Of a stretch of DNA of 64,000 bases, positions 1 through 9,330 are shown in pieces. How positions within the stretch are numbered: the first letter of the stretch is position 1; the number at the start of each line of letters is the position of its first letter. The stretch comes from Daphnia carinata (Eukaryota > Arthropoda > Branchiopoda > Diplostraca > Daphniidae), in assembly GCF_022539665.2 (NCBI RefSeq), contig NC_081331.1, positions 3,692,501 through 3,756,500 on the forward strand, written 5' to 3'. The notes beneath the pieces were generated by a model. The model worked only from the letters and a program-made list of their open reading frames with translations, was not told where the DNA came from and did not search any database. A program made the translations under genes and the position numbers.

Positions 1-1205
1 GTTCTCAGAGTATTTAAAGCCTGGCGCGCCAACATGTCACTGTACCACCAAATGTTTTTTCGTTTTCCCGTTGGAGGTTTTTTTTTCGTACATGCACATC
101 ATATAGGAAGTGCTGGGTGTCGTTTGTGCTCGATAGTTTGATCCCATTATTCGCCTCCGATCATCTTATCTCTTTCTCTCTACAACTGTACATAGTGTGA
201 ATGATTTATCAGCTGTTTTAAAAGGAGTGAAAAAGAAAAACATGCTCGTTCCTCTTTGCCATTTTAAATACGTGTTGTCAGTGTAGCTTGTTGCATCATT
301 AAATTCCGATTGCAGGAAAGAACAATCTCGCCGCCTGTTTCTGATCACACCCTGACTTCAGAATTTGAGTTTTGCATCCCCGATCAATAGCTTTTCCCTT
401 CTTCTTCAGCTTGCCATTTTTTCTTCCGTTTTATTTCTCCGATAAGGCGATAATCGACACAAAGATTGCGTATTCGGTGCCACTCTGCCACCAACACCAC
501 TACCACCCCCATCCATCAACTTGTCTTTCATTTGTCCTTGTTATTATTAAACAAACAAAAAAAAAAAAAGAAGCTAGATGTGCTGGAAGAACAATACAGC
601 TGTGTTCCCTTACAAACACATTTCGTTTTATGGAAAATTCTTGCCCATATAATCAGCTAAACCACTTATTAATCGCAACACAATTGTTTCTCTATAACTG
701 TACAACTATACCTTCCTTGCCTACACTTGCCCTATTGACTCCATGCGAACAGACTATAGAAACAATTGTGTTTCACAAGTACGGTGTTATTAGCCGCTGT
801 CAGCAGTCCAGATTGATTTTCTTCCACCAGACTTGGGTAACTTATTAATTAAATTTTTTATTACTGATTCTTTCGATTTACGCTTTTGTTTTGTTTACTT
901 CAGGCCCCGTCATCGGATACGCGATGCAACAGTCAACAGTGTTGCGTTGTTAACCAGTTATTCTCAGACTATCTCACCACGCCCGAATTAGTAGGCAAGG
1001 AAATTGTCTTTCTTTAACAAGAAACTACTGAAATGAAAATAATGCCTTTTTCCCAAAACAAAGAGTGAAGCATTGTTTCTTTGTTAATGATTTAGAAAAT
1101 AATTCAAATTTATTTGTTTGCAGGTTTTATGGTTTATTGGAAACGGTTAATGCCGTACAAACAGGTACAATCATATGTATGCAAAGTTTTCTGTCAAAGA
1201 AAAAT
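1..1205. other. left-edge spacer, no supported gene
   Basis: AT-rich sequence with A and T runs. Open frames here (for example 372-848 on the plus strand) are low in complexity, have no recognisable domain and no convincing splice context, so none is called. The last part probably contains the 3' untranslated region of the minus-strand membrane protein gene that ends at 1206. A pyrimidine tract followed by CAG near 900 could be a splice acceptor of a gene to the left, but no coding frame supports it. Confidence 0.4.
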
Positions 1206-2234
1206 TCAAGATCCGATAAGGCTCGGAGGAACTTGTCTGTGGACAGGAAACGTATACCATGTATCCTTGGCGTAACACTTGTCGTAGACGGTTTCGTTAA
1301 AATCCTTGCAGATGCGACATTCGTCACCACTAGCCGTCTTGACGGAGAATGGCCTTATCATCTTCACAATCCGATCAAAAACGTAATCCAAGTTGTTCGG
1401 CAAGCCGGTCTTGTATATCGTAGTTACCAAATCATCGTGCATTTTACTTAGCTCCGTTTCCCAGAAGATTGGAACAAGGTGATTGGCTGCTGTAGGCTCG
1501 TCTGGGTATAGCTGCTCAACTAACTGATTCGACATAACGCACCTAATGTATTCGTAGCGATCGTTGCAGAACGAACAGACTGTTTCAAAAAGTGGTCTGT
1601 CAGTTAGACTGTCTCCGCACCGGTGGAAATGACCCAGCATTGCGAATTGCTCGACCGTCTTGTAAAGCAAAGTTGTCACGACTTCTAGTCGTTTATGCGA
1701 ATTTGGTGGGTACAGGTTGAACAAATCTAGCACTCTATGGTTCTCATAGAAAACAGTGCGGAAGACTTGGATCGGTGGCTCGGTTGTTGATGGCTGAATG
1801 GGGCACGTCGTTGGATGTGAGCTAGAGGGAACTTGTTCCCAACAAAATGACCTGGTAGGCCAAACTTGAGGTATGCAAGGCGGCTTCGGCTGAGGAACAC
1901 ATGCATTCGTATCTACGATGCAAGTTGACGGACAAATATCATTCAAGGGACAAATACCTGTTTTAGGAGCAGTGTTTCCTGCAACATTGGTTGAGGTAAA
2001 CCTGTCTAGTGAAGTCTGATCATTTCCGTATGCAGAATACACTATCACTCCAGTGGCCATAATTAACCCAGCATAAATAATTAAAATGAGAATCACGAAA
2101 AATCCTTTTGGTATTGGAACATCAGCCGGGTCAGCGATCATCTGCTCGACAACACTTTCATCTGAATCGTTGTCATTTTCTTTCGTCGACTGCTCTTTTT
2201 GAGGGTATTCGCCAGAGTTGACGTACGAAGCCAT
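1206..2234 (-). CDS. cysteine-rich single-pass membrane protein, family unknown
   Basis: A single uninterrupted frame of about 342 residues from the ATG at 2234 to a TGA at 1206. I do not recognise the family. The N-terminal ~43 residues are acidic and hydrophilic (clusters of D, E, K). Residues ~44-67 form one hydrophobic membrane segment (GFFVILILIIYAG and following). The rest is a large domain with many cysteines, first a proline/threonine-rich part with CPxxxxC-like spacing, then a longer part containing CSFC and CRIC pairs. This suggests a type II protein with a disulphide-bonded outside domain; the topology is inferred. An in-frame ATG ten codons upstream (2264) is an alternative start. 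The 2234 ATG is preferred because its +4 base is G. The gene has no introns, unlike its well-supported neighbours. It is plus-strand adjacent to the repeat-rich palindrome at 2641. Confidence 0.65.
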   Translation of the reverse strand: MASYVNSGEYPQKEQSTKENDNDSDESVVEQMIADPADVPIPKGFFVILILIIYAGLIMATGVIVYSAYGNDQTSLDRFTSTNVAGNTAPKTGICPLNDICPSTCIVDTNACVPQPKPPCIPQVWPTRSFCWEQVPSSSHPTTCPIQPSTTEPPIQVFRTVFYENHRVLDLFNLYPPNSHKRLEVVTTLLYKTVEQFAMLGHFHRCGDSLTDRPLFETVCSFCNDRYEYIRCVMSNQLVEQLYPDEPTAANHLVPIFWETELSKMHDDLVTTIYKTGLPNNLDYVFDRIVKMIRPFSVKTASGDECRICKDFNETVYDKCYAKDTWYTFPVHRQVPPSLIGS

Positions 2235-2582
2235 TTGTTCGTGAAACCAGATAGTGGTGCGCATGCAAAACTTTGTAAACAAAAATGTTAACCAGATGTT
2301 TGTCTATACTGATAAAATGGAACCTTCGTTTGGTACACCTATTTTCACTGTTTCTTTTTTAACAGATGAATCGCAGCGACGATTGCCTTTAAAAGACTAT
2401 TTGAAATTCATTTCGTCTTCTTTGTGCACACACATTTCACACACAATAATTGCAATTCAAATTCGATAGACACCATAGCTAGGATATTGAACCTTAGCAG
2501 CTAATATTTTAGAGTTTTAGAGACGTATATACTACCGTCTACTGACAATCTACCTTCAATATAGGTATATTACTGGAACTAT

Positions 2583-3020
2583 GGATATTTTCCCGAAGTC
2601 AGCGTTACATTTTGGGAATAGAAATGTTATTTTCATACCAGCAAAGAATTTTTCTACAAATTTTGGTTGGCTCGAAAAAAAATTAGCCCGAGTTTTTCTT
2701 TATAAATTTTTTCGTAATCAATAAACAATAATATAAACGATTTAGATTCGAAATTTAACAAGGACCACGAAAATGATCTTAGTTTTTACGTATAATTTAC
2801 GGTTTTGGAGCAATCTAAAATATAAAAGTAGGTGCGCAATAACTATTATGATAGCGCTGTATTGCGCTATAACTATTTTGATTGCACATAATTTCAATAA
2901 CCTTGCTGATTACGGATAAACTAACGTGCTAGTTAGAATAAGCGTTCAATTTTGAGTCTTACGTGTGTATTTTTTTCGAATTCTGAGAGATGTTGCTTTT
3001 TGATGATTTTCGTAAAAATG
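2583..3020. repeat. AT-rich dispersed/tandem repeat unit, left copy
   Basis: About 440 bp that recurs in diverged form elsewhere. Shared blocks in order: a start like TTTTCCCGAA..CATTTTG, then CAGCAAAGAATTTTTCTACA, then a CCCGA..TTTTTCTTT block, then AACAAGGA..AAAATGA.CTTAG with TTTTTACGTA, then GCGCAATAACTA..GATAGCGCTGTA, ending in GAGATGT..TTTTTGAT.ATTTTCGT. The same blocks appear in direct order at 8830-9330 (end of one unit followed by the start of the next), reversed at 8100-8486 and partly at 62390-62580. The outer end of the left palindrome arm lies inside this unit. No coding capacity is seen. Confidence 0.75.
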
Positions 3021-3257
3021 AGAATGCTATTATGGCAATCCGTATGGCAATATGGCAATCCGTTTTACATAAAAAAAAAAAAAAAAAATGGCGGAAAAAA
3101 AATAAAAAATCGCACTTTTTTCTTTTTTTCCGACACGTAGCCATCTACCGCTCAGACTCATTACTGGCGTAGGCAATTTCAGTCCATTGGATGCCATTCG
3201 CAGTTAGTTCAGTAGCGTGGATGGAGAATAACGCGTGGCTGGAGGAACAATTGAAAA

Positions 3258-3988
3258 ATGGATAAGATAATACAACAAAAGGATGGTAAGTATAAACATT
3301 ATTATATTGGTTTCAATTATTAATTATTGTTTATTAGATCAAATTATGGACCTGCAGGCTCAATTATTGCAACAGCACAAAATATTAGATAACAGCAAAG
3401 CTAAGGATGGTAAGGCCTAATACATAATGATTCTATTTATTTGCTTTTATTCATTTGTGTTTTGTAGCTCAAAGTTTGAGTCTACAAGCTCAGCTAGGGG
3501 AAAAGAACAAATTGGAACGGAACAGTTTCCAAACAGTGAAGGAGGTTTTTCCAAACTCAAACCTAACTGAACGTGAGGATGAATTGGCATTAGGCGAACA
3601 CAGTCAGGTACCTAAACTTTTCAAATAAGAATTCAAAATAAGTATAGAATTTTAACAAACAATTATTTATTGTTTAGTTATTCAGTCTACCACCTGACAG
3701 TGTGTTAAATTTAAATTCTGTTAGTGCTGCACAAAAAGAATCGTTAGTAATAAGCCCATGCAGTGAAGGAAGTGAACAATTGTGGGACCGTATTTGGGCC
3801 GAAAATGGGTGTGGTACGGAAACCAAGATATGGCACAAGTTCAACATGAAACATGGATTAGGTACTTTTCGGTTTTATGTCTATTGAAAAAGTATTTTTA
3901 ATGCTATTATTTTGCATTCACAGAATTTAATGGGGGATCAAATCAAGTCTGGAAGTGTTATAGGATGGAAGAGTCAGCCTACAGATGA
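3258..3988 (+). CDS. unknown coiled-coil-like protein, left-arm copy (5 exons)
   Basis: I do not recognise the family. A consistent gene model can be read: exons 3258-3285, 3338-3409, 3468-3607, 3678-3861 and 3924-3988, all with GT..AG introns of 52-70 bp, joining into one frame of about 162 residues that stops at 3986-3988. The ATG at 3258 has A at -3. The N-terminal ~80 residues are rich in Q, K, L, E and look like a coiled coil. Exons 1-2 and 2-3 meet at the same motif (KD at a phase-1 junction) and both exon 2 and exon 3 encode LQAQL, so the exons look internally duplicated. The C-terminal part contains a tryptophan-rich stretch (LWDRIWAENG, IWHKF). The end is uncertain: a second frame through exon 5 stays open slightly longer. 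An identical copy faces it in the other arm. Confidence 0.5.
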
Positions 3989-4046
3989 AAAAACACTGAG
4001 AGTGCATTACCATTAAGGTATGAGGTAAAGTAATAGAGTATGCACA

Positions 4047-4247
4047 TTGTCTAATGAGAAGTACCATCTTGTGTTAATAAATCCAGTACAACAGCAATCC
4101 TTTATAGTTCTGTCACAGCTAGAAACCTCAAATAATTCTGCTTCTCTGTCTAAAGAACAACTTGTCCTTTACGTTCAGAGTGTTGGGGAAACTGGGTACT
4201 TAAATGGCCCTAAAGATGTTTTAATTTTGCTGCCATTGCAGAGATGA
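4047..4247 (+). other. coding-like stretch in left arm, product unknown
   Basis: An open stretch of about 66 codons lacking an ATG at its start (its first possible start is TTG). The translation looks protein-like (KYHLVLINPVQQQ; LVLYVQSVGETGYLNG) and is not low complexity. It ends in TGA at the edge of a possible exon. Another open stretch follows after a possible intron ending in CCAACCAG (~4338), and there is a further candidate exon junction with GTAAGT at ~4523 and acceptor TCAATATAG at ~4584. These may be later exons of the arm gene or of a second gene. The mirrored copy is at 6884-7084 on the minus strand. Confidence 0.3.
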
Positions 4248-4781
4248 ACATCATACATGGACTCTTTAGGTATGAAAGGATTTTTCTTCAAATAATTTTT
4301 AATTCATGACGAAGAATTTCTCCTTTTTGCCAACCAGGTATAATCTACCAAAAAAAATTTTATCCAATAGGAAAGGATTTTCATGTACTGGGAACACAAC
4401 TATCAACAATGCAACATTGTACAGGTGCTAGTTTATCATTCAAGAGCCTTATACAATGATGTTAATCTGCAATTTGTATGTCCTTCCCCAAGCTTCCACC
4501 AGAAGTTGAATCTATGAGTCATGTAAGTTACATGATCAACAGTTGATATGTTTAACGGTGTTGTTTTTCTTTTCTCAATATAGGTTAATAGTAACATTGG
4601 ATCTGAAAAAATTCTTGGTTGGGGCAAGACACTGAATAAATTGTATTGATTGGATGGATGACATGACATTTCTATACTTAATTCGGATTCCCCAGACGGT
4701 ATTTGATATTAAAAAAATTGAAGTGCATATCTGGGCTCCCTTCTTTTCTGAAGCCCCGTTTCCCCTTGACTCGTAATAAGC

Positions 4782-5056
4782 CCGTAGGGGGTCATGCCCC
4801 TACTGTACGGTATATATAAAAACAACATATACCGAGGTTTGGAGGGCTCTGGCCGGAAAGGGGACGTGGGGTGCCGCTTAGTCCGATGATGTGTTCACGG
4901 AGGGCGATGTGGCTACCCACAAATCCGAACTAAAGGTTAATCGCTCCTGTAAAAATGTTCCAAATCTTCAGCTCTTCTTCCGGCTTCTCTTAGCCAATCA
5001 CCGGGTAATCTCCCCGGTGGGTCAACAAGGCAGTGTCTCCCCCTGCCTGGGTTGAC
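4782..5056 (+). ncRNA. GC-rich row of stem-loops, candidate structured RNA (left arm)
   Basis: This block is much richer in GC than its surroundings and contains at least four perfect hairpins in series. They are GTAGGGG 4784-4790 with CCCCTAC 4797-4803; CGGTATAT 4808-4815 with ATATACCG 4827-4834; CACCGGG 4999-5005 with CCCGGTG 5013-5019; and GTCAAC/AGGCAG 5021-5033 with CTGCCT/GTTGAC 5043-5056. No long open frame fits. I could not match it to U snRNAs, RNase P/MRP, SRP or known small self-cleaving ribozymes. It could be a structured RNA, an element end, or a DNA-level signal. The same block is mirrored at about 6075-6349. Confidence 0.35.
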
Positions 5057-5311
5057 GGCAACTTTTGAAAGGGCTATTGTGCCAATTTTTTTAAAGTTGC
5101 AAAAATAATTGTAATGTGCAGAGAATTGTCAATAAAATTTTTTTTATAAAATATTTTTTGCAAAATTCATTTATTTCATTGTCTGTGTTAGCTGTGTTCA
5201 CACATTACATTTATCAACTTTTTTTATTTTGCTTTGCTTTATTTGTTTTTGTCACCTTTGATGGTAAGCATTGTTTCCATTGGTTTATCGTTTATCTGTA
5301 AGCATTCTATT

Positions 5312-5382
5312 ATTATCCAGGGAACGAACCCTGGATGTTCGGCATACCGCGCCGATGCTCTACCAGTGAGCCATGAATCATA
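5312..5382 (-). pseudogene. tRNA-like sequence 1
   Basis: Read on the minus strand there is an A-box-like TGGCTCACTGGTAGAGC with a GCTC/GAGC D stem, then a perfect 5-bp anticodon stem TCGGC/GCCGA around a 7-base loop GCGGTAT. A 5-base variable loop follows, then a T arm CAGGG-TTCGTTC-CCCTG matching the B box well. The 7-bp acceptor stem is mostly unpaired, position 33 is C instead of U and the T-loop lacks the usual A58. It is therefore a decayed or derived tRNA rather than a working gene. The loop would read anticodon GGU if intact. It could be the head of a tRNA-derived SINE. Confidence 0.55.
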
Positions 5383-5501
5383 TGATGTCAACTTGGCTTT
5401 TTTTCTAGTCACTTGTGGACTTGCATTTACACTTAGAATAAAACTAAAATGCAATTTTGCATTTTCTCTTCTTCATTTATTCTACTTCATTTTTACACAT
5501 C

Positions 5502-5569
5502 TACTGAGGTTTGAACCCATGGTAACAGGTATCGCAGCTAAAGGCTCTACCACAGAGCTATGAACCTTA
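5502..5569 (-). pseudogene. tRNA-like sequence 2 (degenerate)
   Basis: On the minus strand it has TAGCTCTGTGGTAGAGCC, a good A box and D arm, and about 30 bases later a B-box-like GGGTTCAAACC with a partial T stem. The anticodon arm does not form a stem, so this is a degenerate tRNA-like element. It is oriented as sequence 1 and lies in the same palindrome loop. Confidence 0.45.
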
Positions 5570-5664
5570 TGAAAGCAATAGAAAGATAAATATATAGTTG
5601 TGAAAGACTGCATAAACATCCTAGACGATAACATATGATATGCGATGATAAAAAATTTAGATAT

Positions 5665-5737
5665 ATCTCGTGGCTCAATGTTAGAGCATCGGCGTTGCAC
5701 GCTGAATGTCTGGGGATCAATTCCCATACGAGTAAAA
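5665..5737 (+). pseudogene. tRNA-like sequence 3 (Ala-like anticodon UGC)
   Basis: On the plus strand it has TGGCTCAATGTTAGAGC (A box, D stem GCTC/GAGC), an anticodon stem TCGGC/GCTGA with one G-U pair and a loop GTTGCAC that would present UGC (alanine) with U33 in place. A T arm with ATCAATT follows, flanked by GGG/CCC. CTCG/CGAG gives part of an acceptor stem. The T stem and the rest of the acceptor stem are broken. Its anticodon arm resembles that of sequence 1, so they may be related copies in opposite orientation. Confidence 0.5.
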
Positions 5738-6074
5738 CAAAATACAAATTCAAAAAATATCCAGATATTACACGTTGTTCCTTGAATCTAAGTTGAAGAA
5801 TTCAAAGAGTGTAATAAATTATAACTGAATACTTACAGATAAACGATAAACCAATGGAAACAATGCTTACCATCAAAGGTGACAAAAACAAATAAAGCAA
5901 AGCAAAATAAAAAAAAGTTGATAAATGTAATGTGTGAACACAGCTAACACAGACAATGAAATAAATGAATTTTGCAAAAAATATTTTATAAAAAAAATTT
6001 TATTGACAATTCTCTGCACATTACAATTATTTTTGCAACTTTAAAAAGGCACAATAGCCCTTTCAAAAGTTGCC

Positions 6075-6349
6075 GTCAACCCAGGCAGGGGGAGACACTG
6101 CCTTGTTGACCCACCGGGGAGATTACCCGGTGATTGGCTAAGAGAAGCCGGAAGAAGAGCTGAAGATTTGGAACATTTTTACAGGAGCGATTAACCTTTA
6201 GTTCGGATTTGTGGGTAGCCACATCGCCCTCCGTGAACACATCATCGGACTAAGCGGCACCCCACGTCCCCTTTCCGGCCAGAGCCCTCCAAACCTCGGT
6301 ATATGTTGTTTTTATATATACCGTACAGTAGGGGCATGACCCCCTACGG
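6075..6349 (-). ncRNA. GC-rich row of stem-loops, mirrored copy (right arm)
   Basis: Mirror copy of the block at 4782-5056 with the same hairpins (for example GTCAAC at 6075-6080 pairing with GTTGAC about 30 bases on). The stems are kept in both arms, as expected for near-identical copies, so this alone is not evidence of selection on structure. Confidence 0.35.
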
Positions 6350-6883
6350 GCTTATTACGAGTCAAGGGGAAACGGGGCTTCAGAAAAGAAGGGAGCCCAG
6401 ATATGCACTTCAATTTTTTTAATATCAAATACCGTCTGGGGAATCCGAATTAAGTATAGAAATGTCATGTCATCCATCCAATCAATACAATTTATTCAGT
6501 GTCTTGCCCCAACCAAGAATTTTTTCAGATCCAATGTTACTATTAACCTATATTGAGAAAAGAAAAACAACACCGTTAAACATATCAACTGTTGATCATG
6601 TAACTTACATGACTCATAGATTCAACTTCTGGTGGAAGCTTGGGGAAGGACATACAAATTGCAGATTAACATCATTGTATAAGGCTCTTGAATGATAAAC
6701 TAGCACCTGTACAATGTTGCATTGTTGATAGTTGTGTTCCCAGTACATGAAAATCCTTTCCTATTGGATAAAATTTTTTTTGGTAGATTAGACCTGGTTG
6801 GCAAAAAGGAGAAATTCTTCGTCATGAATTAAAAATTATTTGAAGAAAAATCCTTTCATACCTAAAGAGTCCATGTATGATGT

Positions 6884-7084
6884 TCATCTCTGCAATGGCA
6901 GCAAAATTAAAACATCTTTAGGGCCATTTAAGTACCCAGTTTCCCCAACACTCTGAACGTAAAGGACAAGTTGTTCTTTAGACAGAGAAGCAGAATTATT
7001 TGAGGTTTCTAGCTGTGACAGAACTATAAAGGATTGCTGTTGTACTGGATTTATTAACACAAGATGGTACTTCTCATTAGACAA
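6884..7084 (-). other. coding-like stretch in right arm, product unknown
   Basis: Mirror copy of 4047-4247 with the same open frame of about 66 codons and identical translation. It has no ATG start. It may be an exon of the arm gene or of a neighbouring transcript, and could equally be a remnant. Confidence 0.3.
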
Positions 7085-7142
7085 TGTGCATACTCTATTA
7101 CTTTACCTCATACCTTAATGGTAATGCACTCTCAGTGTTTTT

Positions 7143-7873
7143 TCATCTGTAGGCTGACTCTTCCATCCTATAACACTTCCAGACTTGATTTGATCCCCCA
7201 TTAAATTCTGTGAATGCAAAATAATAGCATTAAAAATACTTTTTCAATAGACATAAAACCGAAAAGTACCTAATCCATGTTTCATGTTGAACTTGTGCCA
7301 TATCTTGGTTTCCGTACCACACCCATTTTCGGCCCAAATACGGTCCCACAATTGTTCACTTCCTTCACTGCATGGGCTTATTACTAACGATTCTTTTTGT
7401 GCAGCACTAACAGAATTTAAATTTAACACACTGTCAGGTGGTAGACTGAATAACTAAACAATAAATAATTGTTTGTTAAAATTCTATACTTATTTTGAAT
7501 TCTTATTTGAAAAGTTTAGGTACCTGACTGTGTTCGCCTAATGCCAATTCATCCTCACGTTCAGTTAGGTTTGAGTTTGGAAAAACCTCCTTCACTGTTT
7601 GGAAACTGTTCCGTTCCAATTTGTTCTTTTCCCCTAGCTGAGCTTGTAGACTCAAACTTTGAGCTACAAAACACAAATGAATAAAAGCAAATAAATAGAA
7701 TCATTATGTATTAGGCCTTACCATCCTTAGCTTTGCTGTTATCTAATATTTTGTGCTGTTGCAATAATTGAGCCTGCAGGTCCATAATTTGATCTAATAA
7801 ACAATAATTAATAATTGAAACCAATATAATAATGTTTATACTTACCATCCTTTTGTTGTATTATCTTATCCAT
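7143..7873 (-). CDS. unknown coiled-coil-like protein, right-arm copy (5 exons)
   Basis: Mirror copy of the gene at 3258-3988. The ATG is at 7873-7871, the stop at 7145-7143, and exon borders fall at coordinates of about 11131 minus those of the left copy. The predicted protein appears identical over the open stretches compared, including the acidic/Gln-rich N-terminal half with two LQAQL motifs and the tryptophan-rich C-terminal part. The two copies converge toward the loop at 5308-5826, so transcripts from both would be able to pair with each other over their shared arm sequence (inference). Function is unknown. Confidence 0.5.
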
Positions 7874-8487
7874 TTTTCAATTGTTCCTCCAGCCACGCGT
7901 TATTCTCCATCCACGCTACTGAACTAACTGCGAATGGCATCCAATGGACTGAAATTGCCTACGCCAGTAATGAGTCTGAGCGGTAGATGGCTACGTGTCG
8001 GAAAAAAAGAAAAAAGTGCGATTTTTTATTTTTTTTCCGCCATTTTTTTTTTTTTTTTTATGTAAAACGGATTGCCATATTGCCATACGGATTGCCATAA
8101 TAGCATTCTCATTTTTACGAAAATCATCAAAAAGCAACATCTCTCAGAATTCGAAAAAAATACACACGTAAGACTCAAAATTGAACGCTTATTCTAACTA
8201 GCACGTTAGTTTATCCGTAATCAGCAAGGTTATTGAAATTATGTGCAATCAAAATAGTTATAGCGCAATACAGCGCTATCATAATAGTTATTGCGCACCT
8301 ACTTTTATATTTTAGATTGCTCCAAAACCGTAAATTATACGTAAAAAGTAAGATCATTTTCGTAGTCCTTGTTAAATTTTGAATCTAAATCGTTTATATT
8401 ATTGTTTATTGATTACGAAAAAATTTATAAAGAAAAACTCGGGCTAATTTTTTTTCGGGCCAAAATTTGTAGAAAAATTCTTTGTTG

Positions 8488-8800
8488 CTATTAAAAAATA
8501 ATATCATTAAATCTAGATAACTATATATGATTCTGATTCAAAATTGAACAAGGAACAGGCAAATGAAATTTGTTTTTACGTGGAGTTTATGGTTTTTGAA
8601 TAATCAAAGAAGTTTGATGTGTCACGCTAGCGCTGTAACGTACTGGCGCGCTAGTAATGGTTTCGATTCGCACCTAATGTTATATTACTCAAAAACTATA
8701 AACTCTACGTAAAAAGAAATTCCATTTTCGTTTTCTTGGCTTAATTTTAAATCAAAATCATTATAGTTATCTAGATTTAATGCTATAATTTTTTAATAGG
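8488..8800. repeat. small diverged inverted repeat flanking the right arm
   Basis: About 110 bp at 8488-8600 (containing CATTAAATCTAGATAACTAT and TTTTTACGTGGAGTTTATGG) recurs in reverse complement at about 8693-8800, with moderate divergence. The ~90-bp centre contains GCGCTAGT/ACGCTAGCGC-like sequence. It belongs to the same family as the AT-rich repeat, as shown by the shared TTTTTACGTA..GAGTTTA block. Confidence 0.65.
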
Positions 8801-8829
8801 AAAAAATTTGAAGCCCGACAAAATAAGCC

Positions 8830-9330
8830 CGACTTTTTTCTTTTAAATTTTTTTGTAACCGATAAATAATAATATTCACGATTTAGATTCAACATTTAAC
8901 AAGGATCAAGAAAATGAGCTTAGTTTTTACGTAGAATTTACGGTTGTTGAACAATCTAAAGCATAAAAGTATCTGCGCAATAACTACTATGATAGCGCTG
9001 TATTCGAAAACTTCATAGGTAACAGGAAAACTAACGTACCATTTAGAATCAGCGTACGATTTTGAAGTGTTTTTTTTATTGATTTCTAAGAGATGTCGAT
9101 TTTTGATTATTTTCGTCAAAATGAGAAGGCCTTCCCACTTTTACAAATTTTCCCGAATTCAATGTTGCATTTTGAGTATGGAAGTGTTATTTACATCCCA
9201 GCAAAGAATTTTTCTACAAATTTTGGACAAAAAAAATTTAAACCCGAAAAAATAAACCTACATTTTCTTTACAAATTTTGCTTTACTACTACTAAATTAC
9301 GACTTTTGGCCAAAAAAAAATGAAAAATTG
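8830..9330 (+). repeat. AT-rich repeat, right-flank copies in tandem
   Basis: 8830-9128 matches the second two thirds of the unit at 2583-3020, in direct orientation and diverged (for example GCGCAATAACTA, GATAGCGCTGTA and GAGATGTCGATTTTTGATTA). 9136-9330 then matches the start of the unit (TTTTCCCGAATTCAATG, CAGCAAAGAATTTTTCTACA). This head-to-tail order suggests the family was once a tandem array with a period near 440 bp. Confidence 0.65.

Larger units (their letters stand above)
2641..5307 (+). repeat. large inverted repeat, left arm (~2.67 kb)
   Basis: The reverse complement of this stretch recurs at 5827-8486. Positions pair so that left plus right coordinate is about 11127-11134, with only a few single-base differences and short indels. 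Examples: base 3258 pairs with 7873, 4436 with 6695, 5300 with 5834. Small open frames inside the arms translate identically. The arm ends sharply at 5307 on the inner side. On the outer side it fades within a diverged AT-rich repeat near 2641. From outside to inside the arm holds the AT-rich repeat, a five-exon gene, further coding-like stretches, a GC-rich stem-loop row and an AT-rich inner end. The near-identity implies a recent inverted duplication or ongoing gene conversion (inference). Confidence 0.93.
5308..5826. other. 519-bp loop between the palindrome arms
   Basis: Unpaired spacer between the inverted-repeat arms. It is AT-rich and carries three tRNA-like sequences (listed separately), two on the minus strand and one on the plus strand, spaced about 180 and 160 bp apart. 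No coding frame is supported. Confidence 0.7.
5827..8486 (-). repeat. large inverted repeat, right arm (~2.66 kb)
   Basis: Reverse complement of 2641-5307. Differences that I could see are single bases, for example at 5831 and 6789, a few changes near 8347-8390, and short run-length indels. The outer boundary runs into the AT-rich repeat, and beyond it lie further rearranged copies of that repeat. Confidence 0.93.

Noticed and set aside
372-848. 158-codon open frame, plus strand
   Set aside because: Phe/Leu/Thr-biased, reads through an A run, no domain and no splice context; judged a chance frame.
4436-4669. 77-codon frame in the arms on the strand opposite the gene (mirrored at 6462-6695)
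   Set aside because: It is antisense to candidate exons with splice sites on the other strand; its duplication only reflects the palindrome.
2641-8486. CRISPR array, plasmid or viral origin
   Set aside because: No regularly spaced short repeats, no viral proteins; intron-bearing genes point to nuclear eukaryotic DNA.
2641-8486. Palindrome as a standard DNA transposon with terminal inverted repeats
   Set aside because: The inverted parts are almost the whole element, no transposase motif was seen and no clear target-site duplication was found at the outer ends. A foldback-type element remains possible.
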